From assembly GCF_932526225.1 (NCBI RefSeq), contig NC_064044.1, positions 563,001 to 627,000 on the forward strand: a stretch of 64,000 nt of DNA, given 5' to 3'. Source of the DNA: Nematostella vectensis (Eukaryota; Cnidaria; Anthozoa; Actiniaria; Edwardsiidae). Position 1 is the stretch's first letter; every line of letters begins with the position of its first letter. Below, piece by piece: positions 22,301 through 36,259 of this stretch. The position numbers and the translations under genes were made by a program. The notes below the pieces were generated by a model that saw only the letters and a list, made by a program, of their open reading frames with translations, made no database searches and was not told the origin of the DNA.

Positions 22301-24590
22301 ATAACATCCTAGTACTACGACACACGATATAACATCCTAGTACTGCGAAACACGATATAACATCCTAGTACTACGACACACGATATAACATCATAGTACT
22401 GCGACACACGATACAGCATCCTAGTACTACGACACACGATATAGTATCCAAGTACTACGTCATACGATATAACATCCTAGTACTACGACACACGATATAG
22501 CATCCTAGTACTACGACACACGATGTAGCATCCAAGTACTACGTCATACGATATAGCATCCTAGTACTACGACACTTGATATAACATCCTAGTACTACGA
22601 CACACGATATAACATCCAAGTACTACGTCATACGATATAACATCCTAGTACTAAGGCACACAATATAGCATCCTAGTACTACGACACACGATATAACATC
22701 CTAGTACTGCGAAACACGATATAGCATCCTAGTACTACGACACATCCTATAACATCATAGTACTACGACACACGATGTAGCATCCAAGTACTACGTCATA
22801 CGATATAACATCCTAGTACTACGACACACGATATAACATCCTAGTACTGCGACATACGATATAACATCCTAGTACTGCGAAACACGATATAGCATCCTAG
22901 TACTACGACACATCCTATAACATCATAGTACTACGACACACAATATAACATCCTAGTACTACGACACACGATATAGCATCCTAGTACTACGACACACGAT
23001 ATAACATCCTAGTACTACGACACACGATATAACATCCTAGTACTACGACACACGATATAGCATCCTAGTACTACGACACACGATATAACATCCTAGTACT
23101 ACGACACACGATATAACATCCTAGTACTGCGAAACACGATATAGCATCCTAGTACTACGACACATCCTATAACATCATAGTACTACGACACACGATGTAG
23201 CATCCAAGTACTACGTCATACGATATAACATCCTAGTACTACGACACACGATATAACATCCTAGTACTGCGACATACGATATAACATCCTATTACTGCGA
23301 AACACGATATAGCATCCTAGTACTACGACACATCCTATAACATCATAGTACTACGACACACGATATAACATCCTAGTACTACGACACACGATATAACATC
23401 CTAGTACTACGACACACAATATAACATCCTAGTACTACGACACACGATATAACATCCTAGTACTACGACACACGATGTAGCATCCTAGTACTACGACACA
23501 CGATATAACATCCTAGTACTACGACACACGATGTAGCATCCTAGTACTGCGACACACGATATAACATCCTAGTACTACGACACACGATATAGCATCCTAG
23601 TACTACGACACTTGATATAACATCCTAGTACTACGACACACGATATAACATCCTAGTACTACGACACACGATGTAGCATCCTAGTACTACGACACACGAT
23701 ATAACATCCTAGTACTACGACACACGATGTAGCATCCTAGTACTGCGACACACGATATAACATCCTAGTACTACGACACACGATATAACATCATACTACT
23801 GCGACACACGATGTAGCATCCTAGTACTACGACACACGATATAACATCCTAGTACTGCGACACATCCTATAACATCATAGTACTACGACACACGATGTAG
23901 CATCCAAGTACTACGTCATACGATATAACATCCTATTACTACGACACACGATATAACATCCTAGTACTACGACACACGATATAACATCCTAGTACTACGA
24001 CACACGATATAACATCCTAGTACTACGACACACGATGTAGCATCCTAGTACTACGTCATACGATATAACATCCTATTACTACGACACACGATATAACATC
24101 ATAGTACTGCGACACACGATATAACATCCTAGTACTACGACACACGATGTAGCATCCAAGTACTACGTCATACGATATAACATCCTAGTACTGCGACACA
24201 CGATATAACATCCTAGTATTACGACACACGATATAGCATCCAAGTACTACGACACACGATATAGCATCCAAGTACTACGTCATACGATATAACATCCTAG
24301 TACTACGACACACGATGTAACATCCTAGTACTACGACACACGATATAACATCCTAGTACTACGACACACGATATAGCATCCAAGTACTACGTCATACGAT
24401 ATAACATCCTAGTACTACGACACACGATATAACATCCTAGTACTACGACACACGATGTAGCATCCTAGTACTACGACACACGATATAACATCCTAGTACT
24501 ACGACACACGATATAACATCCAAGTACTACGACACACGATATAACATCCAAGTACTAAGAAACACGATAAAACACCCTAATACTACGACA
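19343..24590. repeat. 5.2 kb satellite of 28-bp units
   Basis: About 187 tandem units of the form CGATATAACATCCTAGTACT followed by ACGACACA, 28 bp with very few indels. Each contains the 8-bp palindrome TAGTACTA. Variants (GATGTAGC, CCAAGTACTACGTCATA, GCGAAACA, CACATCCTATAACATCAT) occur in a fixed order that repeats about 1,848 bp apart, i.e. 66 units. No gene is embedded. Confidence 0.97.
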
Positions 24591-24599
24591 TCTAGCTGA

Positions 24600-26270
24600 C
24601 AGTCGTACTATAGAAAGTTAATATATTGATTTAGGCACTGCCTAAAAGCGGAGCCAGCATTGAACACCTGTGTTGACTGATTGAGGTATTTTTGGGGGAT
24701 CTAGGACCTGCTCTTTACTGAGATTTATTTATTGTACAAACCAAATGGATCCAGGCCTTATTCAATAATTTCAATTATGCAGTACATCAAAGTTAACAAA
24801 CACAATTCCTGGTGTGAATATGGCTGTCAAAGTTGTCAAGAGTCTAATGGTAAATTCTTATGTCCCATCATAGAAGTTTCATCATAAATATTTTTTTAAA
24901 TCAAAACAATACTCCGAAAAGCTTTGCCCATGTGCAGAATATGTCATGAATGTAACAGCATTCCAAAGATTTAAAATAATATATTTAGACTGTTTAGATG
25001 CCATACTGTAATTTGTTTGTATTGATTTAGAGGCGATTCTCTCCTTCATTGGACCGAATATTCAGAAAAATGTCTGGAAATTGAAATCCAAAAATATATC
25101 TCCTTTTATGCATTACATATTAGTGCACCCACCCTTTACCATATGGTGGCCTTGTTGTTGCTACTCCAAAATGAATGCAATGAAGAAAAAACAGATTGAT
25201 TTTGGAAGCAAATCCTAAAAAAAACATCTAAGGCATCACTGACAGTGCTAAAATGCTAACTTCTAATTTCAAACCAAACCCTTTCATTGATCTATGTTTG
25301 GGGTAGAGAGGAAGCAAAGAATATCAATCGACTAAAAAATACTCGAAGATGAGGAGATATAAAGGGAATTGACTCAACTTGAAAGGTTTTTTGAAAAAAA
25401 AATACAACATTAATGAAAATAATTTGATTGAGCATTTCTTGAAATTTCCCCTTTCCCATTATCCTAACCCTTTCACCACCACAGGCCTCTAAAGAGGCCA
25501 TGTCTATGCTATCCAAGCTATGTGAACAGAATTCTATTATTGAAAAAGAACAAGGTTGTTGCTAGTGTTATAAAGTTTAAGTATCTTGCCCTAAAAAACC
25601 CTTCCCCTTAATAGAAGTTCCATTAATGTACATTTGTAAAGTTACATTCTGACAAGCTTTGTCCTTGCGAAGAACAAATAATGGATGAAACAAGATTTCA
25701 AAGATAGAATATAGTGTCAGACACAATTTTAGATAAGATGCAATACTGAAGTTTTAATGTACCATTTTAAGTGGTGATTTTCCATCCCCATGGGAATTAA
25801 TATCTACAAATATACATCCAGTAATGCATTATATTTTGGTGTTTTTAGAAACCCTGGATCTAACCATTCCAATGAAATAAATCTAAACCATTAAAATAAA
25901 TGTAATGGAAAAGAGACTTGGAAAGGAAATCCTAAAAAGAAGCTAAAAGTGAAAGTACTAAATGAAAATTTCTAATTTAAAAATCAAATCTGTTTATTAA
26001 TTTATTTCTGGTGTAGAGGGGAAATAGCAAAGAGCATCAATTGCATAAAAATAGTCAACAGGGAGAAGGAAAAGGAAGAAATATGACGTTTGAAAAGAAA
26101 ATATAATAACAATAATGTGATAATTATATTCAGTACTTTCCTAAAATATCCACTTTCCCATTATCTTTAGGTTAATAGAAAACTGTTTTCGTTACAGATT
26201 TATTATTTAAAAAGCAAAATTATGTTTTTAGCTTTATATAATATTATATATCTTGTTCTAAAAAAACCCT
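24600..26270. repeat. Old tandem duplication of about 740 bp
   Basis: Two diverged copies follow one another, roughly 24800-25545 and 25545-26265. Shared landmarks in the same order include AAGCTTTG[CT]CC, ACATCTAA/AAGAAGCTAAA-type A-rich blocks, a GTAGAG[AG]GGAA block and TTTCCCATTAT. Identity looks like 60-70 percent by eye. I see no open frame in either copy. Confidence 0.55.
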
Positions 26271-27229
26271 GCTATTGAGTGTGTACTGCTGAATCACATA
26301 GTAATGCCCTAGTCATTTGAGCCCCCTCCTTTATGGCCCTGGGGAAGTCAGGGGTTAATGTGGGGTTTTAAATTACTTTTTAACCAGAATATATCAAGAG
26401 GGGTGGTGGTATTGACTGTTTTTGACTCTTAACTTGGAAACAGGCTTCTAATTCTAATCCCCACCCTTTCCTGGGACCATGTGTGTGGGGGTATCAAATG
26501 ATTAGTGAATAAGAACTCCCTACTGCTATCTTTCAAGACATGGTTTTCAATTCTCATGTCTTCCAGTCTTTAGCATTCATCTTGGCCCTCAGGTAGTCCC
26601 TGGTTTATAAAAGAGTGACATTTCTTCCAAAAACATCTTTTCATCAAACATTTATAATCTGACTAATTTCCACAAATATTTGAAAAAAATAAACACATGA
26701 GATGTAAGATGCAGACAATAACAATACATATTGGCAATAGGAGTTGAATTTTTTTTTTTATCCTCGGTAAGGAAAATTTCTCTTGTAAGTTGAAAAAGTT
26801 GCTGTATCTTCTAAGGATATGTATCTTCTTAGGACTAAGAGCACCGGATATAGAGACAAGAACGGTCTTCTTTACCAGTATATGACAAATGCAACACGAT
26901 ATTGGTTAGAAATATTTCAACAGAATCAAGAATAAAGATAGAACAAAGAATGTCAAAACAAAAGGTGTCATGCTCAAATAATTTGATTACTAACTTAAGT
27001 ACTCGCATTCTCAAAGCAAACAAAAAGGACAACAAAAAGCCCAATAACTGTCATATCCTAAATAGACAATACAAATCGTCGTCCGAAACTCACCTTGCAT
27101 TGTTTTTGTCGCTTTTTTGTGGTTGTGTCCGCTTTTTAATGTAAACTATTACTAACTTAAATTTACTAGCTAAAACCATACATATCCTTACATAAATATT
27201 GGCGTGAATGAATGTTAGTAGATCTCCTC
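26271..27229. other. No gene recognised
   Basis: AT-rich sequence with short open frames only. No repeat array, splice-consistent exon or RNA gene noticed. Confidence 0.5.
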
Positions 27230-27620
27230 TAGTTGACTTTATTTATTTATTTATTTATTCTATTTCCACCAGTTATACTGGTGCGGAAGGCACAACAGAG
27301 CTAGGCTCCAATTCAAGTACCCCCTTGAGTGTATTGTTAGTAAGCATTGTAAGCACTGTCACTGGGGGTGGTCACTGCCAGAGGGTTTATTGCGTCCCCA
27401 GTGGTTCTTTTACGTCCCTTCGGTTCAGGTTAATGTAGTGCAGCTTGAAGAGACGGGACCTCCGGTTTAGTGTCCTTATCCGAGAAGACTGGAAACACGG
27501 GAGAATAACTTCAACTCACTTGTGACACAAATTCGAACCAAGGCAGTAACCCGGAAAAATCCCCAGTTTGAGCCAGGATTCGAACCTTTGGCCACAGTCA
27601 CAAAATTTGAGGCAAAAATA
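27230..27620 (-). mobile_element. SINE-like interspersed repeat
   Basis: The minus strand contains a Pol III box-B-like GGTTCGAATCC at 27586-27576, and the stretch ends in (TTTA)n at 27240-27260, which would be the 3' tail of a minus-strand SINE. Two internal blocks recur elsewhere in the window: the block at 27349-27383 (CACTGGGGGTGGTCACTGCC) at 53517-53551, and the block at 27452-27481 (GGGACCTCCGGTTTA) in reverse complement at 62563-62589. The A box is not clear. Confidence 0.5.
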
Positions 27621-27789
27621 AATAATCAACGCATGACAAGAACTTTTTCCCTTGCTCCGTGCTTGTATTTAGCCGCCATTTCGGGGCCGAGTGGGGCCTG
27701 GGAGTTGCGCGGCTGACTGACTGGCTGGCTGGCGAGTGACACCACAGGGTACCCGCGCAATGTACCACAAAACCAAATCGCATAGTTAT

Positions 27790-27890
27790 ACCATATTTCT
27801 ATATCATGGAGCTCCGCGCGCGGCCTACGGCCGCGCTTGTTCCGCTAAAAATGTAACACCGCACAAATGTTACATTCCCCGCTATGTCCC
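27790..27890. repeat. Two short inverted repeats
   Basis: CGCGCGGCC-TAC-GGCCGCGC and AATGTAA...TTACATT lie side by side. They would form small hairpins; no promoter or terminator role is implied. Confidence 0.5.
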
Positions 27891-28022
27891 GGAAGTCGGG
27901 GGGCGGGGTTTCAATTGACTAGTGCATTATTGGGATTGTTTCGAGAGAAGGATCCAACTTGGAAAAGGGGTGTGGTTCGAGGAATGTGCGTCGCAATAGC
28001 CAATAAGGAACTGTTTTAGGCG

Positions 28023-28440
28023 TAATGGAAACTAGGAATAGCCAATCAGGCACTGTTTTTGGTGTAACGGAAACTAGGAATAGACAATCCGGTACTGTTT
28101 TACATGTAATAGAAACTAGGAATAGCCAATCAGGCACTGGTTTAGATGTAACGGAAACTAGGAATAGCCAATCAGGTTCTGTTTTAAATTTAATAGAAAC
28201 TAGGAAATGCCAATAAGGGACTGTTTTAAATCTAATGGAAACTAGAAATAGCCAATCAGGAACTGTTTTAGATGTAATAGAAACTAGGAATAGCCAATCA
28301 GGAACTGTTTAGATGTAATGAAAACTCGGAATAGCCAATCGGGAACTGTTTTAAATGTAATAAAAACTAGGAATAGCCAATCAGGCCTTGTTTTAAATGT
28401 AATGAAAACTAGGAATAGCCAATCAGGAACTGTTTTAGAT
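28023..28440. repeat. 42-bp minisatellite
   Basis: About ten units of GAAACTAGGAATAGCCAATC followed by AGGAACTGTTTTAGATGTAAT, each with a CCAAT-type core. Intergenic. Confidence 0.92.
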
Positions 28441-31400
28441 GTCAAATATGGCATATTACCCTGTGCTTATTGATCACCAATTAAGACAAATATACCACGC
28501 AGTTTCCATTTGTCTTCCCTACCCCCCCCCCCCCCCTTCTAACAACTTATGCCATTGAATCAAAATGAAATGAAACTGCTCGCTTCCCTTATCCTACTCC
28601 CTTCCCTCTGATGTTATTATCATTCGAATAAAGCTACATGCGCAAACTGTTCGCTTCCCTCCTCCCCCCACCCTACCCCTGCTTTCCCATCTGATGAACC
28701 CCACCCTACCCTTGTACCACCTAATATCAATGTTATTGAAAGTTATCTGCGCGGTTTTAAGCGTCTGGTATTCTCTACAGTAAAACACTATTAATTTTTC
28801 TTCTAGTTTAGATTGTGACGGTTTAACGAACTGTTTGCTCAATCGTGCGACTCTTAGAGTATCTATTCAACCTCTACCCGCAATGACGGGTGACCGCGGG
28901 AAAGACACAAAGGCAGTTGCGATCAATGATCAGAAGATCAAGAGATCAAAGCCCAGCATTAATACACACATATACAAAAGGAAAACCGTAGAAACAGATC
29001 AGAGCTATTAACTACGATTATGTAGCTACCCTAAATAAGCAAAGACTGTATTCCTCTAAGTCATTCCTGCTATGGCTATCACTGTATCTCGCCAGTCCCA
29101 CACTCTTAACATCTTTCATAGGAACAAAAAGCTGTCGTGCTGCCATTTGAGTTGTGCGCTCATTGTGCTGTGATTAGAACAAGTTTAAAAGTAATTCACA
29201 CAAAATAGCTAAGTGAGCAAACTGACTTCAGCCGCGAAAGCAAATGTAATACAGCCTTTCTCCGTTTTGCCTTATTGTCCATGACGATTTCTCTGAGTCC
29301 CTATGCATTTTTTCCGCTCTGACTTCTATCTTCTTGTCCCATCCCAACACTTCTTTTAATACTTCAGTAACACAGCATATCTGTTTCTGGGTCCATGTCT
29401 ATATAATGTCTCTATGTTTAAATATCTCTAGGTCATATATGCACTTATCTATGCATGGTCGCTATCGTGTCTGTTATGGCTGGTGATGTGTGTGAGGTTC
29501 ACACACATCAACGCTTCGATCGAGATAAGAACGGAATCAAACTCGGCTCAGTGAGTTAATTAACAAATAAGAACCCTTGTTCATTCGTTAAGCCCCTTGT
29601 TCATTTGTTGGCGCTCTTGTTGTCCGCACCATCACTTTGAGGAAGGTACAGAGAAGGAAAAAAAACTTGCAATGCATTTTACTCCCATCAATTAATTTTA
29701 AAAATCTACAGAAATAAGAATAAAAGTCTACTTCTGAGTCATTCGTTTAGCTTGTCTTGTGCTACCTATTTCTTGTAAGTAAGGCGTTCCGGGTATTCTG
29801 ATCTAGAAAAAAATATTTTGGTGCTCCCCCCGGTACACGCCACATCAGGCGCGAGAAATGTGTCGCCCAGAGTATGCATGCCTGAACATCATCGCATCGC
29901 TAAACTCGACGCCCATCTTAAACGAATCCCAGTAAAGCGAAACAACAGTTGATATTTAATAAAAACGCACAAGTGTACAAAAGTATTAAGGGGAATGTAA
30001 GAAAAGAAAGTAGTTTTGGCTCCAGAAGAGTCGTGAAGATTTGTTTTGATCTGCCCAATCATGGTACGCGAACTAAACAATAGATTGATTGACAGCGATC
30101 AAATTGTTCTTTTTTTGTTTTACATAGTCACCAGTACCCGCTGAGAATGTCTCAGATGCTTGTTATGTTTCTCAAAGATTATGTTGGTGTAGAAGCTGTA
30201 AACATTCGACCTGTTTATCTAAAGGATTAACGGCTTTGTGACAGGCTCATACCCATTAGTAGATAGATAACTGGGCACAGCACGATGGCGACGAAGCACG
30301 AAGCGTGCGATTACTCACACAAAATAGCGATGCACTCGTAGTTTACTCAAAATAATGTTGTATTCGCCACTATGAGTGTAAATATGTTCTTTTTGGACAC
30401 ATTCGAAGAAAAGTTTAGTCATATGACATTTGTTGGCATTTACAACTCAACTTTTTAGTTTCTTGAATTTGGTACTTTGAAAAATGTTGCATATATGCTC
30501 TCTATATCATTAGACATTATTATTTTTGTTTTGTTTTTTCGATGATTTCCGTTCTCGATAAAATGCTAGTTGCTTTACAGGGGCAGCGACCTCCTGCTTC
30601 GCTGTGATTCTAACTCGTGAGAGCTTTCTACTCGGTCGGTATGACACGGATGACATTTCCATTATGTTTATACCCTTTCAATTACACTGGGATACTCTCT
30701 GGCTTGCCGATCAAATGTTCTTAGCAGGTGGATCACGGGTTGTCCGACTTGATCTTTCTGGTAGCGATCAATGCTTTGATTCTAACTTTTTTCAAGCTAG
30801 GCCTACATTTCTGGAATGTTCAGAATCTAGGATCGAGGCAACTGTAGGCGTGAGCCTTTTCTCAGCTCTGATGCCTCCCTGTCGCAGTCCGCTTGGTTTT
30901 TCTTGGATGAGAAGGCACAATGTTACTAGCCACCCGCCCAGAAAGTTTGAGAGCAGCTATGTAAAATATTCATGCCCCGGATGCCAGTCTTTGAAGAAAG
31001 CAGCTCACGCATGGCAAATGCTACAACTGCGATCAACTGTTCCCGAACAACAGTTCGACTCGCTCTTGTTTTCAAGAGGAATTTGGGGTTCGGCTTCTAA
31101 TTTGCATAACCATGACGGGGTAAATGAAGCAAGGGGAAAAGCGAGCAGGATGAAGTAACGGAAATTCGGTAATTTCGAGAATTGTCTTTTGTATTCATGA
31201 ATAGCAGCTTTCAAATGTTTTGATTTAAAAGCAAAATCCCTCTATTTCTAAATTTTTATATTACTATAATTTCTGTACTGCACTTTGTCAAATGTTGAAA
31301 TCAAAATTCATTGATCGCAGAAAGAAGGAATATATTTATATACATTTTTAAAAATTCCATAAAGCCTTTTTCCTATAATTACCGCCATATTTGTTCGAAA

Positions 31401-31662
31401 TCTCAAACGAATCTTAGAGTTTAATTAAATTATATTAATCGGGCAGTTAACGAAAAAAAAACACAAAAATTCACTAATCTATAAAATAACTGCAGTTCTC
31501 TATGTATTGTAGCCGGATTCAAGCCCAACCGTCCTTTCTTCCAACCAAAGCATATTTTGAAAACAAAAGGTAAACGACGATAAAATGTAAGCGGCATTCC
31601 GTCTATTGTCATGCGCTTGCCGACTGGCTGGATTAATGGCTCTTATTGCGCGTTTTTTGTTA
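28441..31662. other. No gene recognised
   Basis: Contains a poly-C tract at 28523 and pyrimidine-rich stretches. An open frame at 30604-31158 (184 codons) has no recognised domain, no hydrophobic core or low-complexity bias typical of a real protein, and no ATG-Kozak/splice context I can defend. I see no supported exon. Confidence 0.45.
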
Positions 31663-32338
31663 AATGATCCGTACATAAATGGATATAATCTTACATATAA
31701 ATGTATATAATCTTACATATAAATGGATATAATCCTACATATAAATGGATATATTTAACATATAAATGGATATATCTTACATATAAATGGATATATCTTA
31801 CATATAAATGAATATATCTTACATATAAAATGATGTAATCTTACATATAAATAGATATATCTTACATATAAATGGATAGAACTTACATATAAATGGATAT
31901 ATCTTACATATAAATGGATATAATCTTACACATAAATGGATATATCTTACATATAAATGGATATATCTTACATATTAATGGATATATCTTACAAATAAAT
32001 GGACATAATCTTACATATAAATGGATATATCATACATATAAATGAATATATCTTACATATAAAATGATGTAATCTTACATATAAATAGATATATCTTACA
32101 TATAAATGGTAGAACTTACATATAAATAGATATATCTTACATATAAATGGATATAATCTTACACATAAATGGATATATCTTACATATAAATGGATATATC
32201 TTACATATAAATGGATATAATCTTACATATAAATGGATATAATCTTACATATAAATGGATATATCTTACATATAAATAGATATAATCTTACAAATAAATG
32301 GATATATCTTACATAGAAATGGATATATCTTACATATG
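31663..32338. repeat. 21-23 bp AT-rich satellite
   Basis: About 31 units of ATAAATGGATATATCTTACAT with subtypes TATAATCTTACAT and GTAGAACTTACAT. A block of several units around 31830-31930 recurs at about 32060-32160, showing local higher-order duplication. Confidence 0.93.
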
Positions 32339-32539
32339 TCCAGACCAGCTATCCAGTCTTAGCTTAATGCTGTAAGGCCCTATAATATACAGTATTAGGA
32401 CCGCTTGAGATATTACTTTCGGTTTGTAACATTGGACACCATACTTGTTTTATGTTTTTCCATGTCGGTGTCATGTTGGCCGATGTCGCATTGTATGTTG
32501 AGCAAGAAAGGGGTAACTTATGATAGGCTATAATTTCCG

Positions 32540-32760
32540 TAAGGTATTATTCCTAAAAAAAGCACCTTGAATGAAATATCCCTAAAAAGTTATTATCCCT
32601 AAAACGTGTTCTCCTTAAAAGGTATTATTCCTAAAAAGTTATTTTCCTTTATACGGTATTATTCCTAAAAAGGTATTATTCCTAATAAGATTTTTTCCCG
32701 ATATTGTTTTTTTCCGGGTTAGGTTTTATCCGAATGATCCCTAATCATTTCAATAAGATA
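32540..32760. repeat. Irregular AAGGTATTATTCCTAAA repeat
   Basis: Loose repeats of 18-20 bp (GGTATTATTCCTAAAAA and TTATTTTCC variants) with progressive divergence. Confidence 0.7.
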
Positions 32761-33000
32761 TTATCTTTAATGAGATATCTTGCCTAATTCACACACATTA
32801 TTATTATTTGACATTTACTATTGAACTCTATCTTCACACTTTATATATTTTGATTTGCTCAGACGGAAAGTGGGAGGTTCCCGTGCTGTGTCAATCAGAT
32901 GTACCGCAAAAATAAATCTATTCCATATTAGTTATTGCGCGACTTCAGCGAATCCAAAATCCTCGTCTCGTTTGGAAATAGGGTGTAGTCCATTGACCGT

Positions 33001-33171
33001 CCAAACCAAACGATGGCTTTTATGTTTTCACTACCTCATAATAAACCATTAAACTGCATACAAGGGAATTGATTGGTCATGGTGGTATTATTGACAACGC
33101 GTTATTCCCATGCGAGAAATGGATTTGAATTCTCGGTCGTCACGCAACAATAAAATCGGCTATAACATCAG
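33001..33171. repeat. Dispersed repeat, copy 1 (partner at 48669-48834)
   Basis: Shared blocks in order: CCAAACCA, ATGTTTTCACT, AAGGGAAT, GGTGGTAT, CGCTATTCCCA-like, AGAAATGGATTT and GGTTATAACA-like. About 70-75 percent identity by eye over 170 bp, same orientation. Probably an old non-autonomous element. Confidence 0.6.
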
Positions 33172-35640
33172 CCTTAGAAGAAAGTTACTTGGGATAGATT
33201 AAATTACTTGAAGATATGGAAAAGGTTATTTCTGCTTTTTAAAGCGATAATGCTGAAGTCTTTGTGAGCCTTTCGACAGGCTACAGCTACGAGAATTTGT
33301 TTATCCCTTTTAAAGAGAGGTCATTAATTGTTAAATAATTTTTTTTTTATTCATTCTTTGAGGAGCTATAAATTTAGTATCAAATTCCCAACGAGCCGGC
33401 TGTAATGTTTCTCAGGAACAGAGAAGTAATGCGTTTTGACGTTATCAAATTTTAAACAGAGACGAAGAATGTGCACTTCTTGGACATTAGCAACTAAAGA
33501 AAGATGTTGGAATGCTATGTTTTGAAGGGCGAGTCGTCTTGGTGTTTCGAGCGTGTATTGCATTGTCAAACATGATTTTTGTGTTTTTGTATAGACGCTA
33601 AGAGGAATTTTTTTGTGAGTCAGTGGCTCCACGTAGGATAATATGTGTTTTTGTGAGTCAGTGGCTCCACGTAGGATAATATGTGTTATTGTGTGTATTG
33701 ATGCTGAGTGGAGCTTTACAACCGTTGACTTGTAAGCTCCAGAACTGTGCTTGATACGCAAGGAAGAAAGTCCTATATTCATTCAGTTCTTTTTCTGTGG
33801 ATAATGATCCGATAATAATGATAAACAATCTACAATAAAATAATAATTAATTTGATTTTGGTCTTTTTTTCTAGTTGTTTTAAATCATTTTATAAATTTT
33901 ACGCATAAACTTAATATCTAAGTACGATACTGTTGGGACTAAAGCTAACTAATAGATGTTGATGTATGTTTTCTTTTGAAGCAAAATTATTATTAAACCA
34001 TCCAAAGAGCGAGCAAAAATAGGACCTTCTAAGATTATTATTAGAATGAAAAATAAAAAGTATGATTATTCTTTCGATAAAAATGGTTCTTGTAGGGCAC
34101 TTTATGGTTGTTTTGTTTTTATTGCAACTTAGGTTGTAAGGAATAATTAGTGCTGCGAACTGTGTGTAAAATTACTCAAAATAGGTTGACTTAGTAAAAA
34201 AATTGTCAATCAAATTTAGTAAAAATAGTGGCAATTAGTTGTTTTGTTGTTGTTGTCATTTTGCCGCCAAAAGTCGGAGCGTACACGAGTTACCACACAA
34301 AAGTCACGTGATTTCTTAGTGCAAATTGATGTGCTTGGGAAGCCAGCTAGGTCCCCTACTTTTGTTTGACCGTCTTTCCATCTCACCGCTGCCTATACTG
34401 TTGAATGATTACCTGATTTTCAAGGAATGCGCTTGGTCAATTAACTGTAACCTGCCGTGCTTCCCATCAGGGCTCATCGCACGCCTTTCAACTGACCCAT
34501 AGTACGAAACCCGCCGGCTTGATCTACCATCGGCTAAGTGCCCTTGTTAGAAACACTAAAAGTGCACATCAAGATAATAAAAGTCGCTCAATATTTGCTT
34601 AAAAAAGTTGCTAGAAATTGACATAGTTGTCAAGCATTTTGCTCAATTTAATCCAAATTCAACGGGCATCGGTTCATTGAACGCATGAAGATATTAATGG
34701 GTTCGTTGTTGTTCAAATACAACTTAGTGAGATCACTGGAAGAGGGCACTAGCCTAGCTTCACTTCTGACACCATGTTATGGATATGTTTGACCATTTAT
34801 GATGTAAAGTTCAAAAAGGTTAAGATGAAGGTTCACAACAGCTACCCACTAATTTATCACGTGATGAAAAAAAATTTACGCTTGGTTAGCATGCGGAAAA
34901 TTCGTTTAATTAGAGCCAATATATTTTGTCCAATAACAAGATTCCATGATGATTCTTTTTCGATTTTGGAGTATGTCTTTCTTATGAGTATTTTTTATGT
35001 TATTGGGAATTCTGTTGATGATAGTTTTGGGATAGCCGTGCCTTTGCCCGATCACTCACACATGTAGCGCCGTGACCCATAATGTTTATGAGGTAATGCT
35101 TCTATCAACCAGACCCTCGCCACGTTAAGGGGCATTCAAGTCATTGCATCCGACTTGACCGGAAAGGCTGAACCCCAATACTCGAAACTTTTGCTTTTAT
35201 TTGCTTCCAATCAAAAACAATCAGGGCGACTAAAGGGAAAGAAACCATTCAGGACTTTAGACCACCAGCTGAAGATATAAGGTTAGAGTGAATATCGTTA
35301 TCGTTATTACTACAGGTACATTTTAGCAGGCGCTATTTGCTACCACCTTAAGAAACGTCTTGTTTAGTTTCTTCTGGAATCCTTTCTCTCGTTATATCAG
35401 ATAACATATTTTTTATACTACTAAATTGTGGGAATTTATTACCCGCTTTTCATCCTTAAATTCTAGTTTAAAAGGGACGAAAAAAGTGAGAATCGTTGAA
35501 TTGTCAATAGCGTAACGAATATCATTGTCCGTTTTGCAAAGTTATTTATGTTCTTTTTATAACATGGTCTTAATTAATCAAGACATATCTTTTATGCTGT
35601 TCCAACAAACAGTACAGGCTGCAGTATCCATATCAAAGTA
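33172..35640. other. No gene recognised
   Basis: Includes a 38-bp direct duplication (TTTTTGTGAGTCAGTGGCTC ...) at about 33612-33690 and the dispersed-repeat copy at 34252-34325. No supported exon. Confidence 0.45.
34252..34325. repeat. Dispersed repeat, copy 2 (partner at 7646-7712)
   Basis: Shares TTTTGCCGCC-like, CCACACAAAA and GTCACGTGATTTCTTAGT with 7646-7712. Confidence 0.55.
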
Positions 35641-36040
35641 AGGGAGGACAAGAAATTCATGGAATATGGTTGGGTAAACGTCAGGTATTACAATAGGGGC
35701 TGTTGAATACTAGGTATAGTAAGGAAGAATAAGAATAGAGTTTGACAGGCCTATAGCCAGGGCAGGGTTCGGGGGGTTCGCAATAGCCAGCCCATCACAC
35801 GACTTGAAGGTCCGCTCTGATGAAGGAAAATTGAGTACCACTGCGAAGTAGGACGAGCTACCTAAGAGAAAATGGTCCGCTAAATGAGTAAACGAACCCC
35901 CCCTGTTCAAAATCTTGTCTACGGGCCTGTTTGGTAAACATCAGGTATTACAATATGGTTTGGTTAATTAGGTATTGTAGAGTAGGAATAGGGTTTGGTA
36001 ACACCAGGTATTACAATAGGGGTTGGTATACACCTATTTT
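35641..36040. repeat. Degenerate AGGTATTACAATAGGG repeat
   Basis: Loose direct repeats of about 40 bp with GGTATTA and AGGGTTTGGT blocks, forming the worn edge of the array that starts at 36260. Confidence 0.5.
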
Positions 36041-36259
36041 AAAATACGTTATCAGCGCAAATGGCAAATAGCGATTGCCAAATGGCAGTGCTACTATCCA
36101 AAAGTACCTCATATTTTACTGAAATCAGAAAAATGTGAAGAACTCGTGCGATTAGTTTGCTTATTCTTTACTCTTAGGGGAAATTATACCTACAAGCCGC
36201 GATTTGTTATACAACCACCATTTGCCATTCGCCATTTGCACCGACAACGTTAATTGAAA

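Noticed and set aside
19343-24590. CRISPR-like array of 28-bp repeats
   Set aside because: Repeats are directly head to tail with no unique spacers, and the window is a eukaryotic genome.
30604-31158. 184-codon open frame on the plus strand
   Set aside because: No recognised domain, no splice or start context, and composition like the flanking non-coding sequence; possible chance frame.
33366-33782. 138-codon open frame on the minus strand
   Set aside because: Contains a direct 38-bp DNA duplication and no motif; no support as a gene.
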